NCBI RefSeq assembly: GCF_017491605.1 | Contig: NZ_JAFGYY010000017.1 | Coordinates: 62,001 to 126,000 of the forward strand | Length of the DNA: 64,000 nucleotides | DNA from: Pseudomonas sp. 30_B | GTDB taxonomy: Bacteria > Pseudomonadota > Gammaproteobacteria > Pseudomonadales > Pseudomonadaceae | Reading direction: 5' to 3' | Notes under the pieces: model-generated | What the model was told of the DNA's origin: nothing | Seen by the model: only the letters and a program-made list of their open reading frames with translations | The model's database searches: none | Shown here: positions 34,531 through 42,936 of the stretch, one piece after another | How the letters are laid out: every line of letters starts with the position of its first letter | Position numbering within the stretch: position 1 is the first letter of the stretch | Translations under genes and position numbers: made by a program

Positions 34531-35190
34531 ATGAGCGACAGCATCACCATAGATTTCGTCTCCGACGTGGTCTGCCCCTGGTGCGCCATTGGCCTGAACG
34601 GTTTGCTGGAGGCCATCCGCCGCGTGGACGATGAGCTGACCGTGGAACTGCACATCAAACCCTTCGAGCTCAACGCCGACATGCCCGCCGAGGGCGAGGA
34701 CCTGGTGGAGCACCTGCAGCGCAAGTACGGCAGCAGCGCCGAGGAAATCGCCCGCAACCAGGAGCACCTGCGCGCCATGGGCGAGGAAGTCGGCGTGCAC
34801 TTCGACCTGAAGAAGCGCAACCGCATCTACAACACCTTCGACGCCCACCGCCTGCTGCACTGGGCAGCGGAATCGCATCGCGACGTCGCCCTCAAGCAGG
34901 CCCTGCTGCACGCCTACTTCGGCGAGGGGCGCGACCCGAGCGATGCGGAAGTGCTGCTGGACGTGGCCGTCAGCGTCGGCCTGGACGCCGTACGGGCGCG
35001 GGAAGTTCTCGACAGCGACGCCTTTGCCGACGCAGTGATAGCCGAAGAGGACTTCTATACCAACCACGGCATCCGCGCCGTACCGGCGGTGATCCTCAAT
35101 GGCCGCCAGCTGATCTCCGGCGCGCAGAGCGTGGACTACTACGAACAGGCGCTGCGCCAGGTGGCGCGCAAGCAGCCGCTGCCGGAGTGA
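34531..35190 (+). CDS. DsbA-family (FrnE-like) oxidoreductase
   Basis: A 219-residue cytoplasmic thioredoxin-fold protein of the FrnE subgroup. The active site is FVSDVVCPWCAIGL (CPWC at about residues 15-18), followed by the helical insertion and the cis-Pro loop GIRAVPAVILNG. No signal peptide is present, so it is not a periplasmic DsbA. FrnE-like proteins act as isomerase or oxidoreductase in redox stress or polyketide pathways; the substrate here is unknown. The start ATG at 34531 has CGGAG upstream. Confidence 0.9.
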   Translation: MSDSITIDFVSDVVCPWCAIGLNGLLEAIRRVDDELTVELHIKPFELNADMPAEGEDLVEHLQRKYGSSAEEIARNQEHLRAMGEEVGVHFDLKKRNRIYNTFDAHRLLHWAAESHRDVALKQALLHAYFGEGRDPSDAEVLLDVAVSVGLDAVRAREVLDSDAFADAVIAEEDFYTNHGIRAVPAVILNGRQLISGAQSVDYYEQALRQVARKQPLPE

Positions 35191-35399
35191 CAGCCGCCTC
35201 GCGGAGCCCTCCGGCAACGCCACGATAGCCTCCCCTGGCCGCCAGTCCGGCCATCGCCAACGAGTGCCGGCATGACAGGCAACCGAGGGCGGCCTCCCCC
35301 TGCACCCCTGGTCGGCAGCCGCTTCGGCGCACAGGGCGTCTGCTAGCGTTATTAATGAGGGCAGTTCCCATTCCAGCTCACTAGATGAGGAGGTGCGCC

Positions 35400-36035
35400 A
35401 TGGCCATGGCCGACTGGCGCCTCGAAGGCGTCGAGTTTGCATCCTGTAACTGCAACTGGGGTTGCCCGTGCCAATTCAGTTCGCCACCCACCCACGGCAA
35501 GTGCGAAGCGGTGGTGAGCATGCGAATCGACAAGGGGCACTTCGAGGATCAGGTACTCGATGGGCTCTGCTGGGTTGGCACCTTTGCCTGGCCCGGCGCC
35601 ATCCATGAAGGCAATGGCCGCTGCCAGGTCTTCATCGAAGAGCGCGCCACCCCGGAGCAACGCGCCGCCCTGCTGACCATCCTGTCGGGCGCGGAAAGCT
35701 TGCCGGGCGCCACGGTGTTCCAGGTATTCAGCACCACCCTGTCCGAAGTCCTCGAGCCTCGCTTCGTCCCTATCGAAATGACGATCGACGTCGATGAACG
35801 CAGCGCGCAAGTCCGCATCCCGGATGTGCTCGAGGTCACCGGCGAACCCATTCGCAACCCGGTCACCGGCGAGCCACAACGGGCCCGCCTGACGTTGCCG
35901 GATGGCTTCGAGTTCACCGAGGCGGAAATGGGCAGCGGCAGCTTCGACACGCAGGGCGGCATCAGGATCAGCTCGCAACGCGGTCACGGGCACTTCGCCC
36001 ACCTGCGATTCACCGGAGAGGGCGTGGTGCGCTGA
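35400..36035 (+). CDS. DUF1326 domain protein
   Basis: A 211-residue protein of family DUF1326. The N-terminal Cys-rich motif EFASCNCNWGCPCQF (Cys-x-Cys-x3-Cys-x-Cys) could bind a metal ion. The rest is predicted beta-rich and ends in ISSQRGHGHFAHLRFTGEG. The start is the ATG at 35400, 6 bp after GAGGAGG, rather than 35385. The DUF2182 gene begins 2 bp after the stop, and this pair is recurrent in proteobacteria, which suggests a shared metal-related task; none is proven. Confidence 0.88.
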   Translation: MAMADWRLEGVEFASCNCNWGCPCQFSSPPTHGKCEAVVSMRIDKGHFEDQVLDGLCWVGTFAWPGAIHEGNGRCQVFIEERATPEQRAALLTILSGAESLPGATVFQVFSTTLSEVLEPRFVPIEMTIDVDERSAQVRIPDVLEVTGEPIRNPVTGEPQRARLTLPDGFEFTEAEMGSGSFDTQGGIRISSQRGHGHFAHLRFTGEGVVR

Positions 36036-36037
36036 CG

Positions 36038-36835
36038 GTGTCGGAGTCCAGCTCCGGCCCCCGCGCGGCATCCCGGTGGCTGAGCCGGCAATCCGCATTG
36101 CTGGTGCTGCTGCTATCTGTCCTCACCCTGGTTGCGTGGGTATTCCTGCTGGGCCTCGCGCGGCGCATGGCCACTCCCGGCGGCATGCTGGAGATGGCCA
36201 TGGCAGGCATGCCGATGCCGTGGACATTCCGCGACGCCCTGCTGATGTTCGCCATGTGGAGCATCATGATGCTCGGCATGATGCTCCCCAGCGCCACGCC
36301 GATGTTCCTGCTGTATCAGCACACTCTTCACCAGCGACTCCCCGCCGACCAGCGCAACCTGGCGCTGCTGCTCTTCTGCGGCGCCTACCTGCTGGTCTGG
36401 GGTGGCTTCAGCCTGGCCGCCACGCTGCTGCAATGGCTGCTGGACCAGCGTGCCCTGCTCAGCCTGGAGATGCGCAGCCAGAAACCCTGGCTGGGAGCGG
36501 CATTCCTGCTGGGTGCCGGCATCTATCAGCTGCTGCCCGCCAAGCGCGCGTGCCTGCGTCATTGCCAGTCTCCCCTGCAGTTCCTGCTGGCTTATTGGCG
36601 GCCCGGCCCGTCCGGCGCATGGCGCATGGGGCTGGCCCATGGGCTGTATTGCCTGGGTTGCTGCTGGGCGCTGATGGGGGTGCTGTTCGTCGTGGGACTG
36701 ATGAACCTGCTCTGGGTCGCCCTGATTGGGGCCTACGTCCTGCTGGAGAAGTATCTGCCAGGCGGCGCCTGGCTCAGCCGCATGTCAGGGCTGATGCTGG
36801 TGCTGTGGGGATTCCTGCTGCTGCACGCCGGCTAG
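36038..36835 (+). CDS. DUF2182 integral membrane protein
   Basis: A 265-residue inner-membrane protein with about seven hydrophobic helices. It has Met-rich segments near the start (MLEMAMAGMPMPW and FAMWSIMMLGMMLPSATPM) and a Cys cluster KRACLRHCQSP plus YCLGCCWALMG, all typical of DUF2182, described as a predicted metal-binding membrane protein. Met/Cys richness suggests copper or another soft metal. The GTG start at 36038 lies 2 bp after the DUF1326 stop, so the two are translationally coupled. Confidence 0.87.
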   Translation: MSESSSGPRAASRWLSRQSALLVLLLSVLTLVAWVFLLGLARRMATPGGMLEMAMAGMPMPWTFRDALLMFAMWSIMMLGMMLPSATPMFLLYQHTLHQRLPADQRNLALLLFCGAYLLVWGGFSLAATLLQWLLDQRALLSLEMRSQKPWLGAAFLLGAGIYQLLPAKRACLRHCQSPLQFLLAYWRPGPSGAWRMGLAHGLYCLGCCWALMGVLFVVGLMNLLWVALIGAYVLLEKYLPGGAWLSRMSGLMLVLWGFLLLHAG

Positions 36836-36852
36836 TCGCGCCCCCAGAAACG

Positions 36853-36881
36853 CCAACGCCCCGAACCTGTCGGGGCGTTGG
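36853..36881. terminator. Hairpin between convergent DUF2182 and rraB genes
   Basis: CCAACGCCCCGA and TCGGGGCGTTGG around a 5-base loop, 18 bp past the DUF2182 stop. No T run, so efficiency is uncertain. Confidence 0.65.
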
Positions 36882-36948
36882 TGTGGCCTGCAGTCAGTGC
36901 GCTTTCACACTGCCTGCAAGAGGCCGCTTTTCATCGAGCATCGGCCGC

Positions 36949-37284
36949 TCAGAGCGCCGACCAGCCGTCCAGCTGGCCGCCCAGGTCGGCGGAGTGCTCG
37001 GACAGCAGCGCAGCGTAGCCGCTGATGTGCTCGTGGCTGAGCTCCATCACCGGGTAGGCCAGGACCTGCCAGGGCAGCTGGTCATTGCCGTCGTATTCCG
37101 AGTAAGCCACTTTCTGCCCGTTCTGCAGCAGCATGATGGCGAAGTCCAGGGCCGATTGTTCGTCCGGGAAGATCACCGCGAACTCCACCTCGTGTTCGAG
37201 GGAGAGGTCCTCGCCGTCCTCCTGCAGGGCCCACAGGGCGTCGCCGATTTCGTCGTCCGGGAAAAGCTGCTTGTCGCGGCTCAT
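36949..37284 (-). CDS. rraB: Ribonuclease E inhibitor RraB family protein
   Basis: A 111-residue acidic cytoplasmic protein of the RraB family, which binds RNase E and alters mRNA decay in enteric bacteria. The family pattern shows as VEFAVIFPDEQSALDFAIMLLQNGQKVAYSEYD. The ATG at 37284 has GGAG upstream; a longer frame to 37413 reads unlike the family. The role in Pseudomonas is assumed from homology. Confidence 0.8.
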   Translation of the reverse strand: MSRDKQLFPDDEIGDALWALQEDGEDLSLEHEVEFAVIFPDEQSALDFAIMLLQNGQKVAYSEYDGNDQLPWQVLAYPVMELSHEHISGYAALLSEHSADLGGQLDGWSAL

Positions 37285-37488
37285 GTCACTGCTCCAGTTG
37301 TAAGTCAGCGTGGCCGTCTGGACACGCCCGAGAAGGATACCCGTCCTGCATGACAAGTGCCGGAAAATCTCGCCGGCACCATCGCCCGTCGTGATGTTCA
37401 CCATCACTGCCATTCACTTCAACCCTAGCCCACCCGGCGAGATTATTCCGCCATCGGGCCTGCGCCCTCCCACATCGAGTTGCCGATC

Positions 37489-37680
37489 ATGAACCGCGTC
37501 GACGAGGCCTACCGCATCACCTACATCACCCTGGACGAGCTGCAACTGCAGTTCGAAACGGAAATCGCGGTGACCGAAGCCGATGGCAGCCTCGCCCTGC
37601 ACCGCGCGGCAACGCCGCCGGCCGAGCGCCGGGCGTTGCGTGAACTGATCCGTCGGGAGCCGCTGGGTTCCGCGGCCTGA
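37489..37680 (+). CDS. Small conserved-looking protein, 63 residues
   Basis: Starts MNRVDEAYRITYITLDELQLQFETE and ends with an Arg-rich helix (PPAERRALRELIRREPLGSAA). Codon use is typical of the host, and the frame is compact between rraB and a REP block. There is no good ribosome site. No family is recognised and the function is unknown. Confidence 0.5.
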   Translation: MNRVDEAYRITYITLDELQLQFETEIAVTEADGSLALHRAATPPAERRALRELIRREPLGSAA

Positions 37681-37722
37681 GTCGAGCCCGGCCTCCGTTC
37701 CTGCATTTCCCCACCACCCTCG

Positions 37723-37851
37723 GTTCGCGAGCAAGCTCGCTCCTACGAAGAGCGCATCAGTACAAACCTGTAGGAGCGAGCTTGCTCGCGAACCCTCCTC
37801 GCTACCCGCAGCATGAGCAGGAAACCCATCGCGGACAGAGTCCGCTCCTAC
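37723..37851. repeat. REP block of three arms
   Basis: A right-type arm (GTTCGCGAGCAAGCTCGC), a left-type arm from 37770 (GTAGGAGCGAGCTTGCTCGC) and a GCGGACAGAGTCCGCTCCTAC arm ending at 37851. Confidence 0.85.
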
Positions 37852-37885
37852 ATGAAGCCCTGTGCGAGGGCCTTCCCGACTGCAA

Positions 37886-37917
37886 AAGAAAACGGCGAAG
37901 CGGGTAGCTTCGCCGTT
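37886..37917 (-). terminator. Probable putA terminator
   Basis: On the minus strand AACGGCGAAGC, loop and GCTTCGCCGTT are followed by TTCTTTT. It lies about 160 bp past the putA stop; no gene lies in between. Confidence 0.8.
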
Positions 37918-38078
37918 GTGCCGAGCGCCAGGCCCGATACGGAGTGCGCGACTGCGCGAGGGAAACGGACTGCCCGGAGCGGATAGCTCCACCGAAGGGC
38001 CGGCAGCCCGGAGGCCATCGATCGATGGCCGGAAACCCGCCGGAAGCGCACCGGTCAGGCGCGCTCCCGGCGCATGCG

Positions 38079-41000
38079 TCAGCCGATGGTCATCAGGCTG
38101 GCGTTGCCGCCGGCGGCAGCGGTGTTGACGCTCAGGGCGCGCTCGATCAGCAGGCGTTCCAGCGGAATGTCGGTCTCCCCACGATTCAGCCCGGTCACGC
38201 CGACGATGGCGCCCTTGCGCTTGGAGGCCTGTTCGCAGACGGCACGCAGCTGATCGGAATCGCCGTGATGCAGAATGGCGTCGAAGGCGCTGTCGGTGGC
38301 CGCCCAGTCGGCGATCAGGTCGATGCGCTTCTGCACCTCCTTCGGCAGGCTGGTGACCAGCTCGCTCTGCGCCTGCAGGACCAGCGCACGGCTGCCCACG
38401 GACAGCACGGCGGCCAGTTGCGCCAGCAGGTCGGCGCGATCCTCGGCCAGGCACAGCACGTGTTCGCGCGGCAGCAGGCTGTAGGTGTTGCGCTCGCCGG
38501 TCGGGCCGGTCAGTACCTGCACGGTGTAGCTCTGCGACAGCTCGGCATAGCCGGCGATCAGCGCAGCCAGCGCCGGCTCGTTCTGGCCGGCCCACTGGGT
38601 CAGCGCCTCCACCGCCTTGCTCGCCTCGGCCGGACGAGCGATCGCCTGCGCGCCGTCGCCCTGCAGCTGTTTGGCCACCGCGTCCTGCGGACGGGTCGAC
38701 AACAGACGGTACAGGTACAGCGGGCCGCCCGCCTTCGGGCCGGTGCCGGACAGGCCCTCACCGCCGAACGGCTGCACGCCGACCACGGCGCCGACCACGT
38801 TGCGGTTCACGTAGAGGTTGCCGACGTGGGCGCTCTCCACCACCTGGGCGATGGTCTCGTCGATACGGGTGTGCACGCCGAGGGTCAGGCCGTAGCCGGA
38901 ATCATTGATCTGCTGCAGCAGCTGGTCCAGCTCGGCGCGCTGGTAGCGCACCACGTGCAGCACCGGGCCGAAGATTTCACGCTTGAGCTCGCTGAAGCTG
39001 TCCAGCTCGATCAGGGTCGGCACGACGAAGGTGCCGCGCTTGATCTCCTCGGCGTCCACGCGGGCGCTCTGGAACACCTTGCGGCCTTTGTCGCGCATGG
39101 TCTGGATGTGCTTGTCGATGTTGCCCTTGGCTTCCTCGTCGATCACCGGGCCGATGTCGGTGTGCAGGCGCTCCGGCGCACCGACGCGGTACTCGGCCAT
39201 GGCGCCCTTGAGCATGGCGATCACGCGGTCCGCCACGTCGTCCTGCACGCACAGTACGCGCAGGGCCGAGCAGCGCTGGCCGGCGCTGTCGAAGGCGGAG
39301 TTGACCACGTCCACCACCACCTGCTCGGCCAGCGCCGAGGAGTCGACGATCATGGCGTTGAGGCCGCCGGTCTCGGCGATCAGCGGAATGGTGCGGCCCT
39401 GGGCGTCCAGGCGGCCGGCGATGTTGCGCTGGAGGATGCCGGCCACTTCGGTGGAGCCGGTGAACATCACGCCACGCACGCGCTCGTCACCGACGAGACG
39501 GGCACCGACGGTTTCGCCACGGCCCGGCAGCAGCTGCACGGCGCCGGCCGGCACGCCGGCTTCCAGCAGGATGCGCACGGCTTGCGCGGCGATCAGCGGA
39601 GTCTGCTCGGCCGGCTTGGCCAGCACGGTGTTGCCGGCGGCCAGGGCGGCGGCCACCTGGCCGCTGAAGATCGCCAGCGGGAAGTTCCACGGGCTGATGC
39701 ACACCACCGGGCCCAGCGGGCGGTGGCTGTCGTTGGCGAAATGGGTGCTGGCCTGGGCGCCGTAGTAGCGCAGGAAGTCCACCGCCTCGCGCACTTCGGC
39801 GATGGCGTTGGCGAAGGTCTTGCCCGATTCGCGCACCAGCACGCCCATCAGCGACTGGATCTCGGCTTCCATCAGGTCGGCGGCGCGTTGCAGGATGGCG
39901 CCGCGCTCGGCCGGCTGGGTGGACTGCCAGATCTGCGCGCTGGACAGCGCGCCGAGGATGGCGTTGTTGACGTCGGCTTCGCTGGCTTCACGCACATGGC
40001 CCACCACGTCGCGCAGGTCGGCCGGGTTGCGTACCGGCTGCGGCTCGCCCGGCGCGGCATCGACCAGACCGAGGATCGGTGCGGCCAGGTAGGCCTGGTT
40101 GGTGCTCGACAGCAGCGCCGAGGACAGCGAGCCCAGGCGGTGTTCGTTGGCCAGGTCGATGCCGGCGGAGTTCAGGCGCGACTCGCCGTACAGCTCGCGC
40201 GGCAGCGGAATGCGCGGGTGCGGCAGGCCCAGGGTGCCTTCCTGCGCGGCCATCTGCTCGACCTGCAGCACCGGGTCCAGCACCAGGTCCTTGAGGGAGA
40301 TGCTGTGGTCGGCGATGCGGTTGACGAAGGAGGTGTTGGCGCCATTTTCCAGCAGGCGGCGCACCAGGTAGGCCAGCAGGGTTTCATGGCTGCCCACCGG
40401 CGCGTAGATGCGGCACGGACGGTTGAACTTGCCGTCGGCGACCTTGCCCACCACCTGCTCGTACAGCGGCTCGCCCATGCCGTGCAGGCACTGGAACTCG
40501 TACTGGCCCGGGTAGTAGTTCTGTCCGGCGAGGTTGTAGATGGCCGACAGCGAGTGGGCGTTGTGGGTGGCGAACTGCGGGTAGATGGCTTCCGGCACGG
40601 CCAGCAGCTTGCGCGCGCAGGCCAGGTAGGAAACGTCGGTGTACGGCTTGCGGGTATAGACCGGATAGCCTTCCAGGCCGTTGACCTGAGCCATCTTGAT
40701 CTCGCTGTCCCAGTAGGCGCCCTTCACCAGACGGATCATCAGGCGGTGGCGGCTGCGCTTGGCCAGGTCGATCACGTAGTCGATCACGTACGGGCAGCGC
40801 TTCTGGTAGGCCTGGATGACGAAGCCGATGCCGTTCCAGCCGGCCAGCGACGGCTCGAAGCACAGGCGCTCCAGCAGGTCGAGGGAGATTTCCAGGCGGT
40901 CGGCTTCCTCGGCGTCGATGTTGATGCCGATGTCGTAGTCGCGGGCCATCTTCACCAGGCCGAGCACGGTCGGGTACAGCTCGTCCATCACGCGGTCGTA

Positions 41001-42017
41001 CTGGGCGCGGCTGTAGCGCGGGTGCAGCGCGGAGAGCTTGATCGAGATGCCCGGGCCTTCGTAGATGCCACGACCGTGGGAGGCCTTGCCGATGGCATGG
41101 ATGGCCTGCTCGTAGGAGGCCAGGTAGCGCTTGGCGTCCTCATCGGTCAGCGCGGCTTCGCCGAGCATGTCGTAGGAATAGCGGAAGCCCTTGGATTCCA
41201 TGGTGGCGGCATTGGCCAGCGCCTCGGCGATGGTCTCGCCGGTGACGAACTGCTCGCCCATCAGGCGCATGGCCATGTCCACGCCCTTGCGGATCAGCGG
41301 CTCGCCGGACTTGCCGATGATGCGGTTGAGCGCCGAGGACATGCCGGCCTCGGTATGGGTCGACACCAGCTTACCGGTGATCAGCAGACCCCAGGAGGCC
41401 GCGTTGACGAACATCGACGGGCTCTGGCCCAGGTGCTGGCTCCAGTTGCCGTTGCTGATCTTGTCGCGGATCAGCGCGTCACGGGTGGCCTTGTCCGGGA
41501 TACGCAGCAGGGCTTCGGCCAGGCACATCAGCGCCACGCCCTCCTGGGACGACAGGGAGAACTCCTGCAGCAGCCCCTGCACCAGGCCCTGGCGGCCACC
41601 GGCGTTCTTCTGGTTGCGCAGCTTCTCGGCGATGCCCAGGGCCATCTTGTTGGCGGCATCAGCCTGCTCTTTCGGCAGGCGGGCCAGGTCCAGCAGCATC
41701 GGCAGCGCCTCGGTTTCCGGGCGGCGGTAAGCCGAAGTGATGGCGGCGCGCAGCACCGACTGCGGCAGGATGCTTTCGGCGAAATCAAGGAAGACCTGCA
41801 GGCCCTGCTCGCTCAGCGAGTCCACGGACTCTTCGCCTGCGGCGGCGGCCAGCCCGGAGTGCTCGGCGGGAGTCAGCCCACCCTCGACCTGTTCCAGGTA
41901 CGTGAAGATCGCCTGCTTGATCAGCCAGTGCGGGGTGCGGTCGAGCTGCTGGGCGGCGAGCTTGAGACGTTCACGGGTGGCGTCGTCGAGCTTCACGCCG
42001 AGGGTAGTGGTGGCCAT
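38079..42017 (-). CDS. putA: Trifunctional PutA: proline dehydrogenase / P5C dehydrogenase / repressor
   Basis: Oxidises proline to glutamate in two steps on one polypeptide of 1312 residues, at the inner membrane face. Residues 1-47 form a ribbon-helix-helix DNA-binding domain (TTLGVKLDDATRERLKLAA), so it also represses its own gene. The FAD proline dehydrogenase barrel follows (for example MIRLVKGAYWDSEIKMAQ and YATHNAHSL-type residues). The aldehyde dehydrogenase half has ISPWNFPLAIFSGQVAAALAAGN, the general-base LIAETGGLNAMIVD and the nucleophile SAGQRCSALRVL. A C-terminal ALDH-like domain completes it. PutA boxes lie just upstream. putP is not adjacent. Confidence 0.97.
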   Translation of the reverse strand: MATTTLGVKLDDATRERLKLAAQQLDRTPHWLIKQAIFTYLEQVEGGLTPAEHSGLAAAAGEESVDSLSEQGLQVFLDFAESILPQSVLRAAITSAYRRPETEALPMLLDLARLPKEQADAANKMALGIAEKLRNQKNAGGRQGLVQGLLQEFSLSSQEGVALMCLAEALLRIPDKATRDALIRDKISNGNWSQHLGQSPSMFVNAASWGLLITGKLVSTHTEAGMSSALNRIIGKSGEPLIRKGVDMAMRLMGEQFVTGETIAEALANAATMESKGFRYSYDMLGEAALTDEDAKRYLASYEQAIHAIGKASHGRGIYEGPGISIKLSALHPRYSRAQYDRVMDELYPTVLGLVKMARDYDIGINIDAEEADRLEISLDLLERLCFEPSLAGWNGIGFVIQAYQKRCPYVIDYVIDLAKRSRHRLMIRLVKGAYWDSEIKMAQVNGLEGYPVYTRKPYTDVSYLACARKLLAVPEAIYPQFATHNAHSLSAIYNLAGQNYYPGQYEFQCLHGMGEPLYEQVVGKVADGKFNRPCRIYAPVGSHETLLAYLVRRLLENGANTSFVNRIADHSISLKDLVLDPVLQVEQMAAQEGTLGLPHPRIPLPRELYGESRLNSAGIDLANEHRLGSLSSALLSSTNQAYLAAPILGLVDAAPGEPQPVRNPADLRDVVGHVREASEADVNNAILGALSSAQIWQSTQPAERGAILQRAADLMEAEIQSLMGVLVRESGKTFANAIAEVREAVDFLRYYGAQASTHFANDSHRPLGPVVCISPWNFPLAIFSGQVAAALAAGNTVLAKPAEQTPLIAAQAVRILLEAGVPAGAVQLLPGRGETVGARLVGDERVRGVMFTGSTEVAGILQRNIAGRLDAQGRTIPLIAETGGLNAMIVDSSALAEQVVVDVVNSAFDSAGQRCSALRVLCVQDDVADRVIAMLKGAMAEYRVGAPERLHTDIGPVIDEEAKGNIDKHIQTMRDKGRKVFQSARVDAEEIKRGTFVVPTLIELDSFSELKREIFGPVLHVVRYQRAELDQLLQQINDSGYGLTLGVHTRIDETIAQVVESAHVGNLYVNRNVVGAVVGVQPFGGEGLSGTGPKAGGPLYLYRLLSTRPQDAVAKQLQGDGAQAIARPAEASKAVEALTQWAGQNEPALAALIAGYAELSQSYTVQVLTGPTGERNTYSLLPREHVLCLAEDRADLLAQLAAVLSVGSRALVLQAQSELVTSLPKEVQKRIDLIADWAATDSAFDAILHHGDSDQLRAVCEQASKRKGAIVGVTGLNRGETDIPLERLLIERALSVNTAAAGGNASLMTIG

Positions 42018-42082
42018 GGGTCGTCCTATTGTTAAAGTTTGGAGCGTGCAAAGCCGCGCAAGGTTAAACCGCCGCCCACAAA

Positions 42083-42101
42083 GGTGCAACCAGGTGCAAC
42101 C
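42083..42101. promoter_or_regulatory. Paired PutA operator boxes
   Basis: GGTGCAACC occurs at 42083-42091 and again at 42093-42101, exactly 10 bp apart and on one face of the helix. Each contains GTTGCA (minus strand), the known recognition core of the PutA ribbon-helix-helix domain. They lie 66-84 bp upstream of the putA start. Confidence 0.8.
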
Positions 42102-42231
42102 ACTCTTTCCCATCCTTCTCGACACCCGGAAATTCAATGCGCCAACAAGGCGCGTCGGGCTCTGGCGCCAATCACCCGATGGGGCGCTCCGACAGGCGGA
42201 CGAGACAAAGGTATAACCCGCAACGTGGACA

Positions 42232-42240
42232 GGTTGCACC
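42232..42240. promoter_or_regulatory. Distal PutA operator box
   Basis: GGTTGCACC in opposite orientation to the paired boxes, about 140 bp further upstream. It could allow looping by the PutA dimer. The rest of the 392-bp gap shows no other feature except the hairpin near 42371. Confidence 0.65.
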
Positions 42241-42370
42241 TAAACGCGAGACGAACCTGAACAGCATAGGCCAGGGTGCGGCGGGTTGCGCTCGCTGAGG
42301 CGCTTGCGGGATGAGGGAGCGGACAGCCCTGAGCCGGGACGATCCGCAAGGGACTACCCAGGAGGGATAC

Positions 42371-42400
42371 GAGGCCGGCCGGTGCAACCGGCCGCCTCGG
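42371..42400 (-). terminator. GC-rich hairpin after the 106-residue unknown gene
   Basis: CGAGG-CGGCCGGT pairs with ACCGGCCG-CCTCG around a short loop, 10 bp past the stop. No T run follows, so it may be a weak terminator. A fourth GGTGCAACC lies in its loop, probably by chance. Confidence 0.5.
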
Positions 42401-42409
42401 CGAACTGGC

Positions 42410-42730
42410 TTACTTCGGGCGCCGTTCTGCTGCGATTTCCGGCAGATCGGTACGACGCAGGTAGGTGAGCAGCGCCTCGCCGAGGTTCAGGCGATCATTA
42501 ATGTTCTGCGCCGCGAGGATTTCCAGGCACTCGCGACTGAGAGTCATGACATCGCCGGCGCGCCGCGTCCAGACGAACTCGCAGGCCGGCCGGATGCTGT
42601 CCTCGACCACATCCATGCCGAAGGAGTCCTCGCTGAAACGCACGATGTACTTGCCCGTCTTGCGGTTGAAACCGACAAAGCCGCAAAGACCGTCGGCGGC
42701 CTTGCAGATGTCGCTGGAAGTAATGGCCAT
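42410..42730 (-). CDS. Conserved Pseudomonas-type small protein, unknown function
   Basis: A 106-residue soluble protein, MAITSSDICKAADGLCGFVGFNRKTGKYIVRF at the start, with a C-terminal EALLTYLRRTDLPEIAAERRPK. The ATG follows GGGGGA, so translation signals are good, and codon use matches the host. No domain is recognised. It is upstream of putA on the same strand but separated by a hairpin and putA's operators, so it is not obviously part of proline metabolism. Confidence 0.7.
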   Translation of the reverse strand: MAITSSDICKAADGLCGFVGFNRKTGKYIVRFSEDSFGMDVVEDSIRPACEFVWTRRAGDVMTLSRECLEILAAQNINDRLNLGEALLTYLRRTDLPEIAAERRPK

Positions 42731-42831
42731 GGTTCCCCCTGGATCGGATTGTTATGAATTGCGCACGCAGGAGGGGCCGCTCTGATGGCGGCTGGATCGT
42801 TCTTTCTGCCCCACGATGAGGGCCGGTTCTT

Positions 42832-42909
42832 GTAGGAGCGAGCTTGCTCGCGAACGGTTTTTCCCGAGAACTTCGGCGCTGGGCGGTTCGCGAGCAAGCT
42901 CGCTCCTAC
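42832..42909. repeat. REP doublet
   Basis: GTAGGAGCGAGCTTGCTCGC arms in inverted orientation with a 30-bp core. Confidence 0.9.
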
Positions 42910-42936
42910 AGGGCTTGGCATACGCCCGGCGTTCCG

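Noticed and set aside
37944..42035. A 1363-codon plus-strand reading frame
   Set aside because: Mirror frame of putA; composition is a codon-shadow artefact with no domain.
42382..42390. Fourth PutA box
   Set aside because: GGTGCAACC occurs in the loop of a terminator-like hairpin nearly 370 bp from putA; likely coincidence.
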